Assembly: GCF_030846195.1 (NCBI RefSeq)
Contig: NZ_JAVCWH010000009.1
Coordinates: forward strand, 1 to 64,000
DNA: 64,000 nucleotides
Origin: Paracoccus yibinensis
Lineage (GTDB): Bacteria; Pseudomonadota; Alphaproteobacteria; Rhodobacterales; Rhodobacteraceae
Reading direction: 5' to 3'
Notes under the pieces: generated by a model
What the model was told of the DNA's origin: nothing
Database searches by the model: none
Seen by the model: the letters and a program-made list of their open reading frames with translations, nothing else
Made by a program: the position numbers and the translations under genes
In this document: positions 1 to 8,297 of the stretch, piece after piece
Layout: each line of letters starts with the position of its first letter
Position numbering within the stretch: position 1 is the first letter of the stretch

Positions 1-97
1 ACTTTGCCTCAGACCGCTACCGCCGACCGGTCGGATGATCGTGGAACAGCTGGTCGGATGTTGCTGGAATAAGCGGTCGGATACGGTGGAATACGCA
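1..97. mobile_element. End of an IS21-like insertion sequence (rest lies left of window)
   Basis: The sequence homologous to a tyrosine recombinase stops abruptly at 98. From 97 leftwards, read on the minus strand, it starts TGCGTATTCCACCG and carries three tandem direct repeats. Several short repeats at a terminus, with a TG..CA end, are typical of IS21-family elements (established knowledge). No transposase gene is inside the window, so the family call is inferred. The element has removed the C-terminal part of the recombinase gene that runs into it from the right. Confidence 0.6.
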
Positions 98-1759
98 GAC
101 AGGGCGGCCACGATAAAAGAACAAGGGTGCAAAGCGCGCCCCTGTCTTTGAATCGATGCGAGTTGGCTGTGGTGGCCGCACAGCCTCCCAAGCCCTCACA
201 AGGCTGCCAACGACCTCATCCACCGGCTTGGTGAACGTCGAACCGGTCTTGTTGACGGGAACGTCGAGCAGACAGGTTCGAGCCTGGTCCGCCTCAGCTC
301 CGTCATCGTGTTCGTCTGGTGACGTCTGCCAACGAATGCATCCGACTGGCAGACGCAAAATCTCGTTGCGGCGCAGTCCTGTGAACAACCAGACCACGGC
401 CAGAGCCTTGACCAGGGCGATCGGGTAGAAGGTGCAGCTTCCGTCAGCATGAGGACGAAAGGCTTGCGGAAGATCGTCCTCCTCAAGATTGAGGCCTGCC
501 CAGATCAGCTTGGCCCAGACATCATCGGCGATAATGCGTGGATCGGGACCGATCAGCGCCCGGATCGAGCGGGGTGTCGCCAGTGCCCGAGTGGGTTGCA
601 GACGGACCGTTGCCCATCCCCATTCATGGCAGTCGGAAAGGAACGTGCGCATGGCCCGGAGCATCGCCTCCTTTGAGGCAGGCGCAAACGGTTCGCCCAC
701 CCGATCCTTGTTCGGGCCAACCGGGGTCGACCATCCGCCGATCGTGGCCCGATCAACTGCGGCAACAAACGCGGCAGCGACCTCGCGATCCCAGTCTGCA
801 GGTCCACACACATCCGGCCTCTCCCGTGCGAGCCAGCGGCCGGCCTGAAGCAAGCGGTTGACTGTGCCTGCGCGGCTCGAAGGCTGAAGCGTCGACGTCG
901 CGAACCAGCGATCACACCACTGGAACCATTCGGCTGACACGCCTTGGGTCGCGTGCCGGTGGTCAAGCCGCTTCAATCGCCAAGTCTGGCGTTCACGCCC
1001 AAGCGCCTCGCCAATAAGGCCACGTCGCACAAGGGCGTAGGAAAGGATCACGAGGCCACGCCGGGTGATCTTTGCCTCCGCCTCATGGAACAGGCGCATC
1101 AACGTCTCACGGCGCAGATCTTCGAGGCGTGGGCTGCGGTGCGCCAGCATCGCGCGGGCAAGTGCCGCTCGCAACCCGGTGACATTGCCCTTCTTGGTGT
1201 ACCCCCAGCGTTGGAGATTGGCCTCCATCTCGGCGATGACCGGATTGACGATGTCGGCGCCGAACACCTTTTCCGCCAAGGCATGGAAGGCCAGACGTCC
1301 AAGCAGGTCGAGGCGGTCGAAGGCACAGAGCAGAAAGGCCACGGCAATCAATTGCTGCCGCGCGTTTGCCGTGACACCATGCTGATCGACATAGGCGTAG
1401 TAATCGCTGCCGAGCATCTCGGTCCACTGATCGTGGGTAAAAGCCCAGAACGAACAGTTGTGGCGATGCATCGCCTGGATCAAAAGGCAGATGACGGTGG
1501 TCCGCACCGTGTTGTTGCGCTTCTCGGTGGTTGTCGCGCCGAGATGGTCCAGCGTGTCGTGCAGCGGCAGAAGCAAGCGGGCGAGCGCGGGACGTGCCGT
1601 CTTGTGCCATCCACGGCCCCCGGCCGCGAAGCGTGTCACCAATCGGCTGATATGCTCTTGTTCCTTGGAGGACAGGTCCGGCGCCCGATCGTAAGACGAC
1701 GGATCAACCGGCCACCTCCAAGGGGGCGTTGGTGGTATGGCGTCGGCGCTAGTCTTCAT
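17..1759 (-). pseudogene. Large tyrosine recombinase, C-terminus cut off by IS
   Basis: This is a phage-integrase-family protein of the large type, comparable to Tn554 TnpB or one partner of a recombinase pair or trio. I start it at the ATG at 1759 because it overlaps the stop of the upstream recombinase by 4 nt (ATGA). The first catalytic arginine is visible in TGLRRNEIL, followed by the conserved stretch DVPVNKTGS. Genuine sequence ends at 98. The last roughly 26 codons, to the stop at 17, are translated IS end, so the HxxR, H/W and tyrosine nucleophile of the catalytic domain are missing. It should be inactive in strand transfer unless the lost part is supplied elsewhere. Confidence 0.8.
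29..97. repeat. Three 23-bp direct repeats at the IS end
   Basis: GGTCGGAT recurs at 29, 52 and 75, exactly 23 bp apart; each copy continues to a TGGAA core (copies 29-51, 52-74 and 75-97). The last copy ends with the terminal GCA of the element. They are interpreted as the multiple terminal repeats bound by an IS21-type transposase. There are no spacers, so this is not a CRISPR array. Confidence 0.7.
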
Positions 1760-2775
1760 TGTGCGGCTCCCAGACATGCGCCGATCTCGATCATGCGCCG
1801 GCCATGTGCACAGGTGGCGCGGGCGAGCTTCGCCGAGAGGTCGCGACCACTGAGATGGATGTAGAGCAGGGTCGTGCTGGTGTTCCGGTGGCCGGCAAAT
1901 TCGGCAATCTCGTGCAACTCCCAACCAGCGCGGGCCAAGTCGGTCAGGCACAGGTGCCGAAACGTATGAGTTGCAAGGCGGGGAAGATCTGCATGCCGCG
2001 CCAAGACCTGAACGACCTTTGACCAAGTCCAGACGGTTATGGGGACGCCGCGATTGCGGCGGGATTGAGAGATGAAAAGCGCCCCGCGGTCTCGCGTCAG
2101 TTTCCGCCGTTCATGGAGATAGGCTTCAAGGAGCATGCCAGTGGGCACGGAGTAGGGGACCAGGCGGGCACGACGCCCCTTTGTCGTCTCTGCACGGACA
2201 TGCACCAGCCGGCGGGCAGGATCGAGATCACCGGTGGCAATCGAGCAGAGTTCTTCACGCCGCAGGCCCGCGTCATAAGCCAGTGCCAGCATGAGGCGGT
2301 TCCGAGGCGAGTTGGTTGCGGCGATGGTCAAGATGTGGTGCCACTCGTCTTCGTCCGGTATCCACGGCAAAAAGCTATAGCTCGGCAGAAGCGCATGCGA
2401 AGCCGGACCCCACATTGCGGTACGTGCCGTCGCTGTGTAACGCCCACGACCGACAGGGTTATGCGAGCGGACACCTTCTTCGATCAGGTAATCATAATAT
2501 AGCCTTACGGCTGTGAGCCGCTGCCGGATTGTCGCGTTGGCGAGACCGCTTGGCGAGGTCTCCAATGCGACAGAGGCATGTGCCTGCTTGGGACGGTCCG
2601 TCATCGATCGGACATAAAGCGATAAGTGCTCTCGGGTAGCGTCGCAGACCGCAATTTGTCTTTGCCTGCAGAAGCTGAGGTAGTCGGCAAAGGCGTGCCG
2701 ATAGGCCAGGACTGTGTTCCGAGCACGGCCAAGGTTCTCTTGGATCAAAAGCCAGCGCTCGACGCCCTCGTCCAT
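1756..2775 (-). CDS. Tyrosine recombinase/integrase (XerC/D-like)
   Basis: The product is a 339-aa site-specific recombinase. The N-terminal 100 residues form a SAM-like core-binding domain. The C-terminal catalytic domain has the full set: Arg in AGLRREEL, HTFRH (His and second Arg), GHRNTS (His) and the nucleophile in LLYIH. Its stop overlaps the start of the larger truncated recombinase by 4 nt, so the two were translationally coupled. Such pairs occur in Tn554-like and recombinase-in-trio elements. It lies immediately downstream of a broken umuC, suggesting the element integrated there. The protein looks complete but its partner is damaged. Confidence 0.88.
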   Translation of the reverse strand: MDEGVERWLLIQENLGRARNTVLAYRHAFADYLSFCRQRQIAVCDATREHLSLYVRSMTDRPKQAHASVALETSPSGLANATIRQRLTAVRLYYDYLIEEGVRSHNPVGRGRYTATARTAMWGPASHALLPSYSFLPWIPDEDEWHHILTIAATNSPRNRLMLALAYDAGLRREELCSIATGDLDPARRLVHVRAETTKGRRARLVPYSVPTGMLLEAYLHERRKLTRDRGALFISQSRRNRGVPITVWTWSKVVQVLARHADLPRLATHTFRHLCLTDLARAGWELHEIAEFAGHRNTSTTLLYIHLSGRDLSAKLARATCAHGRRMIEIGACLGAAQ

Positions 2776-2821
2776 CGCTACGCCTATCGTTTGGATGTGC
2801 TATTTTACCCCAAAAGCACCC

Positions 2822-2989
2822 TTACTCAGATTCCTTATAATCGTCAGACCGGGCCACCGCACATCCGTCATTGTTCGAGAGAACAATCACGGGGATGCCG
2901 TGCAGCTTCGTGTCGAAAAGCCGTTCGCAGGACACATAGAAGTTGTTGCAGTCAATCAGGGCTATTGGCTTGTCGGACGCCTCAAGCAT
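2822..2989 (-). pseudogene. umuC: umuC remnant (N-terminal 49 or so codons)
   Basis: Four bases after the umuD stop, an ORF begins with an ATG at 2989 and reads through ALIDCNNFYVSCE and VVLSNNDGC-like sequence (here IVLSNNDGCAVARS). This is the conserved N-terminus of UmuC, the catalytic subunit of DNA polymerase V, including the metal-binding Asp of the palm domain. Similarity stops after VARS, about position 2839, and the frame ends at a TAA at 2822. The remaining 370 or so residues are not in the window. The adjacent recombinase gene is the likely cause of the break. Confidence 0.8.
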
Positions 2990-2993
2990 CGCC

Positions 2994-3428
2994 CTATTCG
3001 ACGGGCAGGCGGCGCACCACGCCCGCCACCACGCCCCATATCTCGGTGGTCTCGGTCACGGGGATAGTCTGGTAGTCGTCGCTGCGCGCGCGCGGGTCCA
3101 GGAACCATTGGCCGTCCCGCTTGGCGAGCTTCTTCACGGTGATCTGTCCATCGACCAGGGCCAGGACAATGCGCCCGCTGCGCCGCCGCCCGGCGCGGTC
3201 CACCGCGATCAGATCCCCGTCAAGGATACCCTCGGCCTCCAGGCTGTCGCCCGAGACACGCCACCAGAAGGTCGCGTGTTCATGGCGGACAACCCACTTG
3301 AAAGGATCAACCGTGTCCTCAAGATCATCAGCCGCAGGCGAGGGAAAACCGGCTGGCACCTGGATGGCGGCCAGCGGCATGTCGCGGTCGATCAGCGTGA
3401 CGCTGAGAGGATGAAGATCAAGTGACAT
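2994..3428 (-). CDS. umuD: UmuD-like SOS mutagenesis protein (S24 peptidase)
   Basis: This 144-aa protein has the LexA/UmuD autoprotease layout: an Ala26-Gly27 cleavage site inside VPAGF, nucleophile Ser62 in SGDSLEA and general base Lys99 in QITVKK. The spacing matches E. coli UmuD (cleavage 24/25, Ser60, Lys97). After RecA-stimulated cleavage UmuD' would partner UmuC in translesion synthesis. I chose the ATG at 3428 rather than one 30 nt upstream because a LexA box sits at 3435-3449, inside the longer reading. The gene appears intact, but its umuC partner is destroyed, so it is probably a stranded half of the polymerase V operon. Confidence 0.87.
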   Translation of the reverse strand: MSLDLHPLSVTLIDRDMPLAAIQVPAGFPSPAADDLEDTVDPFKWVVRHEHATFWWRVSGDSLEAEGILDGDLIAVDRAGRRRSGRIVLALVDGQITVKKLAKRDGQWFLDPRARSDDYQTIPVTETTEIWGVVAGVVRRLPVE

Positions 3429-3434
3429 GGCCCA

Positions 3435-3449
3435 GAACAATCCGTGAAC
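3435..3449 (-). promoter_or_regulatory. LexA (SOS) box for umuD
   Basis: On the minus strand the sequence reads GTTC-N7-GTTC, exactly the alphaproteobacterial LexA operator. It ends 7 nt upstream of the chosen umuD start, implying a very short leader and strong SOS repression. Confidence 0.72.
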
Positions 3450-3458
3450 AGTGGCCAT

Positions 3459-3792
3459 AGTTCCGATACGCCCCTGATCGTCAAGGACTACGGCTCACGA
3501 CAGGGGCAGAAAGCTGGGGACAGGATGCCGATCCGGCACAAGCTGACCGCTGAAGCATGGCTTTGACTGGATCTTCCAGCCGGCGGCAAAGCACTCAGGA
3601 ACATGAAAACAAGGTCGTCCAACGCATCTGGACAGACCTTGCGATGCAGCGGATGCGGATAAACTGATCCGCCCTATCTTTGTCCGAAGCTGCGTATCGT
3701 TGACTGGATGACATCCGCCCTGCTGGGTAATAGAGTATCCTCGAAGGATCGCTGCAGATGGTGGTGTGCCTCTGTTACCTCTTAGGGCGGAC
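3459..3792. other. Intergenic stretch, no gene seen
   Basis: The 334 bp between the divergent umuD and HARE-HTH genes contain only short, non-homologous frames. It should hold the promoter of the 3793 operon, but I see no clear sigma-70 boxes and no recognisable repeat. Confidence 0.5.
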
Positions 3793-4707
3793 ATGAGTTC
3801 ATATCTTGAAATTGCGGAAAAAGTCCTAGCCAGTAAGCGGCGTCCAATGGGGCCTCACGCTATCTTGCGAGAAGCTTACCTTCTCGACTTGATGCCATCG
3901 CACCTGCATGGTGAAACGCAACACAAAACGCTGCAGGCTCGACTCAGCGAAGATATCCTTCACAGCAAGGATAGAAGTCGTTTTGTTAGAACAGAGCCAG
4001 GCAAGTTTTTCCTTCGCTCTCTGCTCTCAGATGAAAGTATTCCTGCCGAATTCCGTAAGACTATCAGAGCAAAACGCCGCAAGCGCGAATTAACGCCTGA
4101 TCCAGTACTGTGCATTTCAAAGGAAAGCCTTCACAGGCTGAGGGTTCAAGGTGCTCAGGCTAGATGGGCTGCTATTTCAGGCATGCACCAGAGTGGCGAG
4201 CTTTCGTATTTTGGTTTCAAAGATCGTCCTGAGGGTCATGTTCCTCTATGGTGCTTTGTAATGTTGGTTCGAGAAGAAAGCGTTCTTTCCTATCGTGTCG
4301 GTAGGTATCGAATACAGAACGAGGATTTGACATCCAAGCGGACCGTCGGCTTCACTTCTCTCGTGACAGAAGACCAACAAACTTTATTCAATCACGAAAA
4401 CCTTGGCATCATAGAGGCAGGTATAACCGCTTTATCCATAGACCTTGATTTTCCGTTGGATGTAGAGGTCTTGAAATCTGAGACTTCTTCCTCTGCTTCT
4501 GTTATTGAGGTCTCATCTGACAATGATATTGAAGCAGCCCTGCTGGTCATTGAAACGGGGTGTCCTTCTTGGTTCGAGCCAACAACCCGCCGTCTGTCGA
4601 TGAACGACATGAAGTGGATACCTTTTCGGGTGCCTCCGAACCATCTGGATGATTTTGATCCTTGGACGCAGGCGGTCGTACGCCAAAGGTTTGCGTGTGA
4701 TCAGTAA
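3793..4707 (+). CDS. HARE-HTH domain protein, possible defence component
   Basis: The N-terminal 75 or so residues fit the HARE-HTH winged-helix domain: an opening SSYLEIAEKVL, a PMGPHAILREA helix, TLQARLSEDI, and a closing SRFVRTEPGKFFLR. This domain occurs in chromatin proteins, RNA polymerase delta and many restriction-type proteins (established). The remaining 230 residues match no family I recognise. I use the ATG at 3793; a GTG at 3766 would add 9 residues but leaves the domain boundary unnatural. Five bases separate its stop from the next gene, so the two form an operon. Base composition is clearly more AT-rich than the flanking genes, a sign of transfer. Confidence 0.75.
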   Translation: MSSYLEIAEKVLASKRRPMGPHAILREAYLLDLMPSHLHGETQHKTLQARLSEDILHSKDRSRFVRTEPGKFFLRSLLSDESIPAEFRKTIRAKRRKRELTPDPVLCISKESLHRLRVQGAQARWAAISGMHQSGELSYFGFKDRPEGHVPLWCFVMLVREESVLSYRVGRYRIQNEDLTSKRTVGFTSLVTEDQQTLFNHENLGIIEAGITALSIDLDFPLDVEVLKSETSSSASVIEVSSDNDIEAALLVIETGCPSWFEPTTRRLSMNDMKWIPFRVPPNHLDDFDPWTQAVVRQRFACDQ

Positions 4708-4712
4708 GGTTC

Positions 4713-6200
4713 ATGTTTCATCGCTTCATTGATGATCTTTACGCCGAGTATCTCCTTGGTCAGATAGGCGGTGCTGATCCTGAACGTGCAAAGCGTGCTT
4801 TACAAGAAGTCTGCCTTCTGTATGCGCGCGGACTGCACTTCAAGCCTTTGTACTGCGGCTCTCTTGAAGTGGCCGCTGTAGGCCAACTAGAAGCCAATCG
4901 GTTCGAGCCTAAAGTGAGAAGATGGTGTCTCAATGTGCTTGCGCTAATCGGAACGCCAGAGCGAAGCCTGGATGCAATCCAGCGGGTCATTGAGCTACAC
5001 CCCAATGACCCAGATACAATGGCTTCAGCCTTAACGGCTTATTTCAAGGTATTTCCAGACGCCTATCGAGATCTTTCTAAGCGTAGTTATGTCAGCCCTC
5101 AACAAATAGCCTTGGCAGCACATATTGGAAATTTTGGCATTCGCATCCGGTCCGATCGTACGACCATCGACATTGACAACGAAGCGGCACCTGTTCTTCG
5201 CAGTGCGTTGGTAGCTGTTGGGCTGCGCCGCGCACCTGATAATCTTTTTGATCCGCGGTTCGAAAACGGAGACCTTGTGCGGCAACTGTCAAAGCATGAC
5301 GACATGGAAGTCATTCAATATGCTGTCTGGGCAATCAATGAGCACCCGGAGCTTGGTATTGACCACCTAGGCTTCGATGTGGCCGATGTAGAAAGATACC
5401 CAGCCAATATCCGTGGGTGGACGTATAGACTTTATGGCGAGGCAGATATCGATAATGGCGTCAAGCATGAGGTAGTTGCCGAGGGCTCTCAGGATTTCGA
5501 CTCAGAAGTGCGAATGAACCTTGCTCGTGGGTTGAGGAACACATGGTATGACGGACTCGAAACTTTGACTTCGCCATGGTGGCACAATGAAAGTAAAGAT
5601 GAAATCCGCGAGGAAATACTCGACCACATGGTGAGGCACGCAGGAGAATGTTCCGAGTACAGTCGGCTCGCAAAGGAGCAATTTGAAGTGTCGTCACCCT
5701 CCGGCCCTCTTGCCAAGCGAATGCTGGCGGCAGCCGCCGGCACTGCGATGTATGCTGAATTTAAACGATTGGAAATCAAAGGAAGCGGGGATCTTTTCGA
5801 CTTCTCCCCACAAAACCAAGGAGGCCCTACGCACGTGACCAATAACACTATCAACATTGGAAGTATTCAAAGTGGAGCCGTGTCTATAACGGGAGATGCG
5901 ACCCAACATGGGGAGGCCAACAATTCCTTAACGGGGAACCAGACTGTCCAGCTCAAAGCGGCACTGTCAGACCTTGCTAAAGAACTTGGCACATTGCCAT
6001 ATCAAACCCAAGAGCTGAAGGACGTCACTAAACTGGTCGTGGATGCCGCTGTTGACTTGGAGCCTTCAAAGCTCACTAAGGTCAAACAGGCACTTACAGG
6101 TCTTTTCTCAGGAACATCAAAGCTGGCGAAGTTTGGCGGAGATGCTGCCCAAATCGCTGCTTCTGTTGAGAAGGTTATAGGAATGCTTCCTCCTATGTAG
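4713..6200 (+). CDS. Unknown HEAT-like protein with Gly/Asn linker and C-terminal helical domain
   Basis: This 495-aa protein has no family I can name. Residues of about 15-350 are a run of paired amphipathic helices with HEAT/ARM-like spacing, many beginning with Pro or acidic caps. Around residues 370-400 there is a low-complexity beta-type segment (THVTNNTINIGSIQSG, then ITGDATQHG). A final 90-residue helical domain follows. Helical repeat, NNTINIGS-type linker and small C-terminal domain resembles effector-associated proteins of prokaryotic conflict systems (inference). A TAAGG precedes the start. The gene is coupled to the HARE-HTH gene, and its 3' end overlaps the convergent nuclease gene by 8 bp. 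Confidence 0.7.
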   Translation: MFHRFIDDLYAEYLLGQIGGADPERAKRALQEVCLLYARGLHFKPLYCGSLEVAAVGQLEANRFEPKVRRWCLNVLALIGTPERSLDAIQRVIELHPNDPDTMASALTAYFKVFPDAYRDLSKRSYVSPQQIALAAHIGNFGIRIRSDRTTIDIDNEAAPVLRSALVAVGLRRAPDNLFDPRFENGDLVRQLSKHDDMEVIQYAVWAINEHPELGIDHLGFDVADVERYPANIRGWTYRLYGEADIDNGVKHEVVAEGSQDFDSEVRMNLARGLRNTWYDGLETLTSPWWHNESKDEIREEILDHMVRHAGECSEYSRLAKEQFEVSSPSGPLAKRMLAAAAGTAMYAEFKRLEIKGSGDLFDFSPQNQGGPTHVTNNTINIGSIQSGAVSITGDATQHGEANNSLTGNQTVQLKAALSDLAKELGTLPYQTQELKDVTKLVVDAAVDLEPSKLTKVKQALTGLFSGTSKLAKFGGDAAQIAASVEKVIGMLPPM

Positions 6201-7101
6201 GGGGAACAGACCACTCTCTGATGTCACCTGTAAATAGATCACGTGCGGTAATGATTTTGCCGCTCGCGTTTCGCCACTCCTGATCTAACCGGACATTTTG
6301 CGGAAGCTGAACAGGTTTCTTTTCATTAGTGGTCTGAAGAATTTCAAAAAGTCGCTCACCGTCTATAAGATCAACTTCAAGCTTAGCTTTTGCTTCTTTA
6401 GCGAATCTTGGAATCGCACGTGCAGGTTTTGTAAAGCGTGATGCTGTTGTTACATAAATTCCGCTGTCCGCGCCGGACAAAACCATAGCTCCAACAAAAT
6501 TACGCACTTCCTCGACAGGTTCCACGTTTGATGTAATGCGGCGCTTCACCTGCACTGCACGTTTGACTGCGCCATCACTTCCAATGGTTAGATATAGATC
6601 GATACCGCCATCTGCTGCATTTGCGTTAGCCGTTGTTCGTATTACCTCTCCGCCATGATGCTCTTTAAGCACGGATGCGACCAGATCCTCTGCTTGCTGA
6701 GCGGAGATCAACTTTCGATCTTCCCATCGTCGTAATAGGTGCTTTTGGAGCGCCTCAATAGGAAGAGTGGTCTTTCCTATCTCTATTTCCGTCTGTAGAG
6801 CGTGAGTAAGTTCCCAGTTGGTTGAACGTTTATCTTCTTGGTCGTGTGACATATAGTCTTGGCGATAGTGCCACCACCCACAGGCTGGGCAAATTTCTAG
6901 GTGCAACCACCGAATCTGGCTAAATCCTGGACCGAGTTTTTTTGTTGGTAAATCATGCTCGAACGTTAGAAGCTGAATGTTACAGCACGGGCATTTTCCT
7001 GCACGTAGTGCTTTGGCGAAAAACACAGAGCCTGAATCTAAGTAAACGTGATCGTAGTTTTCAAGCCCTGTGTGAAGAAGGCGTTTGTGGCCGATTGTCA
7101 C
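6193..7101 (-). CDS. Mrr-type restriction endonuclease with N-terminal zinc ribbon
   Basis: This 302-aa protein begins with a four-cysteine zinc ribbon (CPCC at 37-40 and CPAC at 71-74). Residues of about 135-260 carry the PD-(D/E)xK core of Mrr-like nucleases: a helix with AEDLVASVL, Asp168 in GGID and Gln184-x-Lys186 in AVQVKRR. The last 40 residues are unassigned. Mrr proteins cut modified or foreign DNA; nucleases of this fold also occur as effectors of defence systems. It is convergent with, and overlaps by 8 bp, the HEAT-like gene, which ties it physically to that pair. Its own composition is also AT-rich compared with the metal-resistance genes. Confidence 0.78.
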   Translation of the reverse strand: MTIGHKRLLHTGLENYDHVYLDSGSVFFAKALRAGKCPCCNIQLLTFEHDLPTKKLGPGFSQIRWLHLEICPACGWWHYRQDYMSHDQEDKRSTNWELTHALQTEIEIGKTTLPIEALQKHLLRRWEDRKLISAQQAEDLVASVLKEHHGGEVIRTTANANAADGGIDLYLTIGSDGAVKRAVQVKRRITSNVEPVEEVRNFVGAMVLSGADSGIYVTTASRFTKPARAIPRFAKEAKAKLEVDLIDGERLFEILQTTNEKKPVQLPQNVRLDQEWRNASGKIITARDLFTGDIREWSVPPT

Positions 7102-7104
7102 GCT

Positions 7105-7437
7105 TTAACTCTTATCTTTGTAATAATTATTACCTGAGCCTGTATTTTGAGGCTCACTGATAGGAAACATATCTTCGCCGTAATGATGGAGCTTGACGTG
7201 GTGGCTGCGGCAGAGCCATCGCACGTTCAGGGGTTCATCGTATCGATCGTGATGGGCATCGACCTTGGCCGCGCCGCACACCTCGCAGCCCTGCTTTTCC
7301 AGTGCGCCAGACATAAGCGCCCGCTGAACCGCGAGATGGGCCTGGTACTTCGGCAGGTTGGTGCGGCGCCAGTTCGTCTGACGGGTCTCGCTTTTCAGGG
7401 CCGGGGGGCGTGGCGGCTTTGAATCATCTGTCATCAC
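7105..7437 (-). CDS. Small HNH-like zinc-binding protein
   Basis: The product is 110 aa. Its second half has CEVCG, then HHDRY, and finally CRSHHVKLHH, the Cys-x2-Cys / His-His / Cys-x2-His-His pattern of phage-type HNH zinc-finger nucleases. The first 50 residues are basic. The start is GTG (7437) or the adjacent ATG (7434), and it overlaps the resolvase stop by up to 4 nt, so it is translated with the resolvase. Its stop is 3 nt before the start of the Mrr-type gene on the same strand, so all three may be cotranscribed. Whether it cleaves DNA cannot be told from sequence; several HNH residues are only loosely matched. Confidence 0.65.
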   Translation of the reverse strand: MMTDDSKPPRPPALKSETRQTNWRRTNLPKYQAHLAVQRALMSGALEKQGCEVCGAAKVDAHHDRYDEPLNVRWLCRSHHVKLHHYGEDMFPISEPQNTGSGNNYYKDKS

Positions 7438-8018
7438 GCCGCCGTCGCCGCCTGCCGATCCAAGGTGCGATACACGGTCGGTCGCGAGATCGAAAACACC
7501 TCTGCCAGGTCACTGATGGAATACTCGCCGGTGTCATACATGCGCCGCAGCTCCTGCTGCTGGCGATCCGACAGCTTCGGCTTCTTGCCCCGCAGCTTGC
7601 CCTTGGCTCGGGCCACAGCCATGCCCTCACGGGTCCGCATCCGGATCAGGTCGGCCTCGAACTCGGCAAAGGTGGCCAGGATGTTGAAAAACAGCTTGCC
7701 CATTGGGTCGGTCGGATCATGGATCGAGCTGCCAAGTTGAAGCTTGATCCCGCGCGCGGCTAGGTTGTCGGCTATGTCGCGGGCGTCGGGGGCGGAGCGT
7801 GCCAGGCGGTCCAGCTTCGGGACCACCAACGTGTCACCCTCCCGCAAGGCTGCAAGTGCCTGATCAAGACCAGGACGGGCGCGGTTCGTGCCGGTAAAGC
7901 CGTGGTCGGTGTAGATGCGATCGGCGGCGACTCCGAAGCTGGCTAGGATGCCCTTCTGCGCGGCAAGATCCTGTTTGTCGGTAGAACAGCGGGCGTAGCC
8001 TATCAAAATCTGTATCAT
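7434..8018 (-). CDS. Serine recombinase (resolvase/invertase family)
   Basis: With the ATG at 8018 the protein is 194 aa. It starts with IGYARCSTDKQD, which places the catalytic serine at residue 12. PKLDRLARS, an arginine-rich LIRMRTREG helix linker and a C-terminal HTH (SISDLAEVFSISRPTVYR) follow. This is the TnpR/Hin domain order. A longer frame to 8111 has no better ribosome site. No transposase of Tn3 type is visible, so this is either a remnant of a transposon or a resolution/inversion function for the island. Any crossover site should lie in 8019-8297, but I could not recognise one. Confidence 0.85.
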   Translation of the reverse strand: MIQILIGYARCSTDKQDLAAQKGILASFGVAADRIYTDHGFTGTNRARPGLDQALAALREGDTLVVPKLDRLARSAPDARDIADNLAARGIKLQLGSSIHDPTDPMGKLFFNILATFAEFEADLIRMRTREGMAVARAKGKLRGKKPKLSDRQQQELRRMYDTGEYSISDLAEVFSISRPTVYRTLDRQAATAA

Positions 8019-8297
8019 GTCCTGATCTGTAACAGTAGCCGCCCCTTCAATGCAAAAAATATCGGACCACTCATCTGAGATTTCGTCCCGCCAGCATTTG
8101 TTGGCCTTCAACTGGCCTGTTCAGGGGCAAGCTTGCCGTCCTCTCAACGATCCCCATTCGGACGCTCAATTCAGCAACTGGTGGGCCACTGATCAGCAGA
8201 CGGATGCTTGCAATAGGCCCCCGCGGGCTGTCTACGCATTCCTGAACCGCTTTCAGTCTCAACGCGCATCATCGCCTTCGTAACGTTCAGGGCCTAC

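Noticed and set aside
29..97. Possible CRISPR repeats (three 23-bp units)
   Set aside because: The units abut with no spacers and coincide with an IS terminus that disrupts a gene.
944..1864. 306-codon frame on the plus strand
   Set aside because: Antisense to the recombinase genes, which show clear catalytic motifs; no ribosome site or family features.
2065..2502. 145-codon plus-strand frame over the recombinase
   Set aside because: Antisense shadow; no ribosome site.
8125..8163. Tn3-type inverted repeat beginning GGGG
   Set aside because: The GGGG sequence does not continue as a Tn3-family 38-bp terminus and no Tn3 transposase is present.
8019..8297. res site for the serine recombinase
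   Set aside because: Expected here, but I could not identify paired resolvase-binding dyads.
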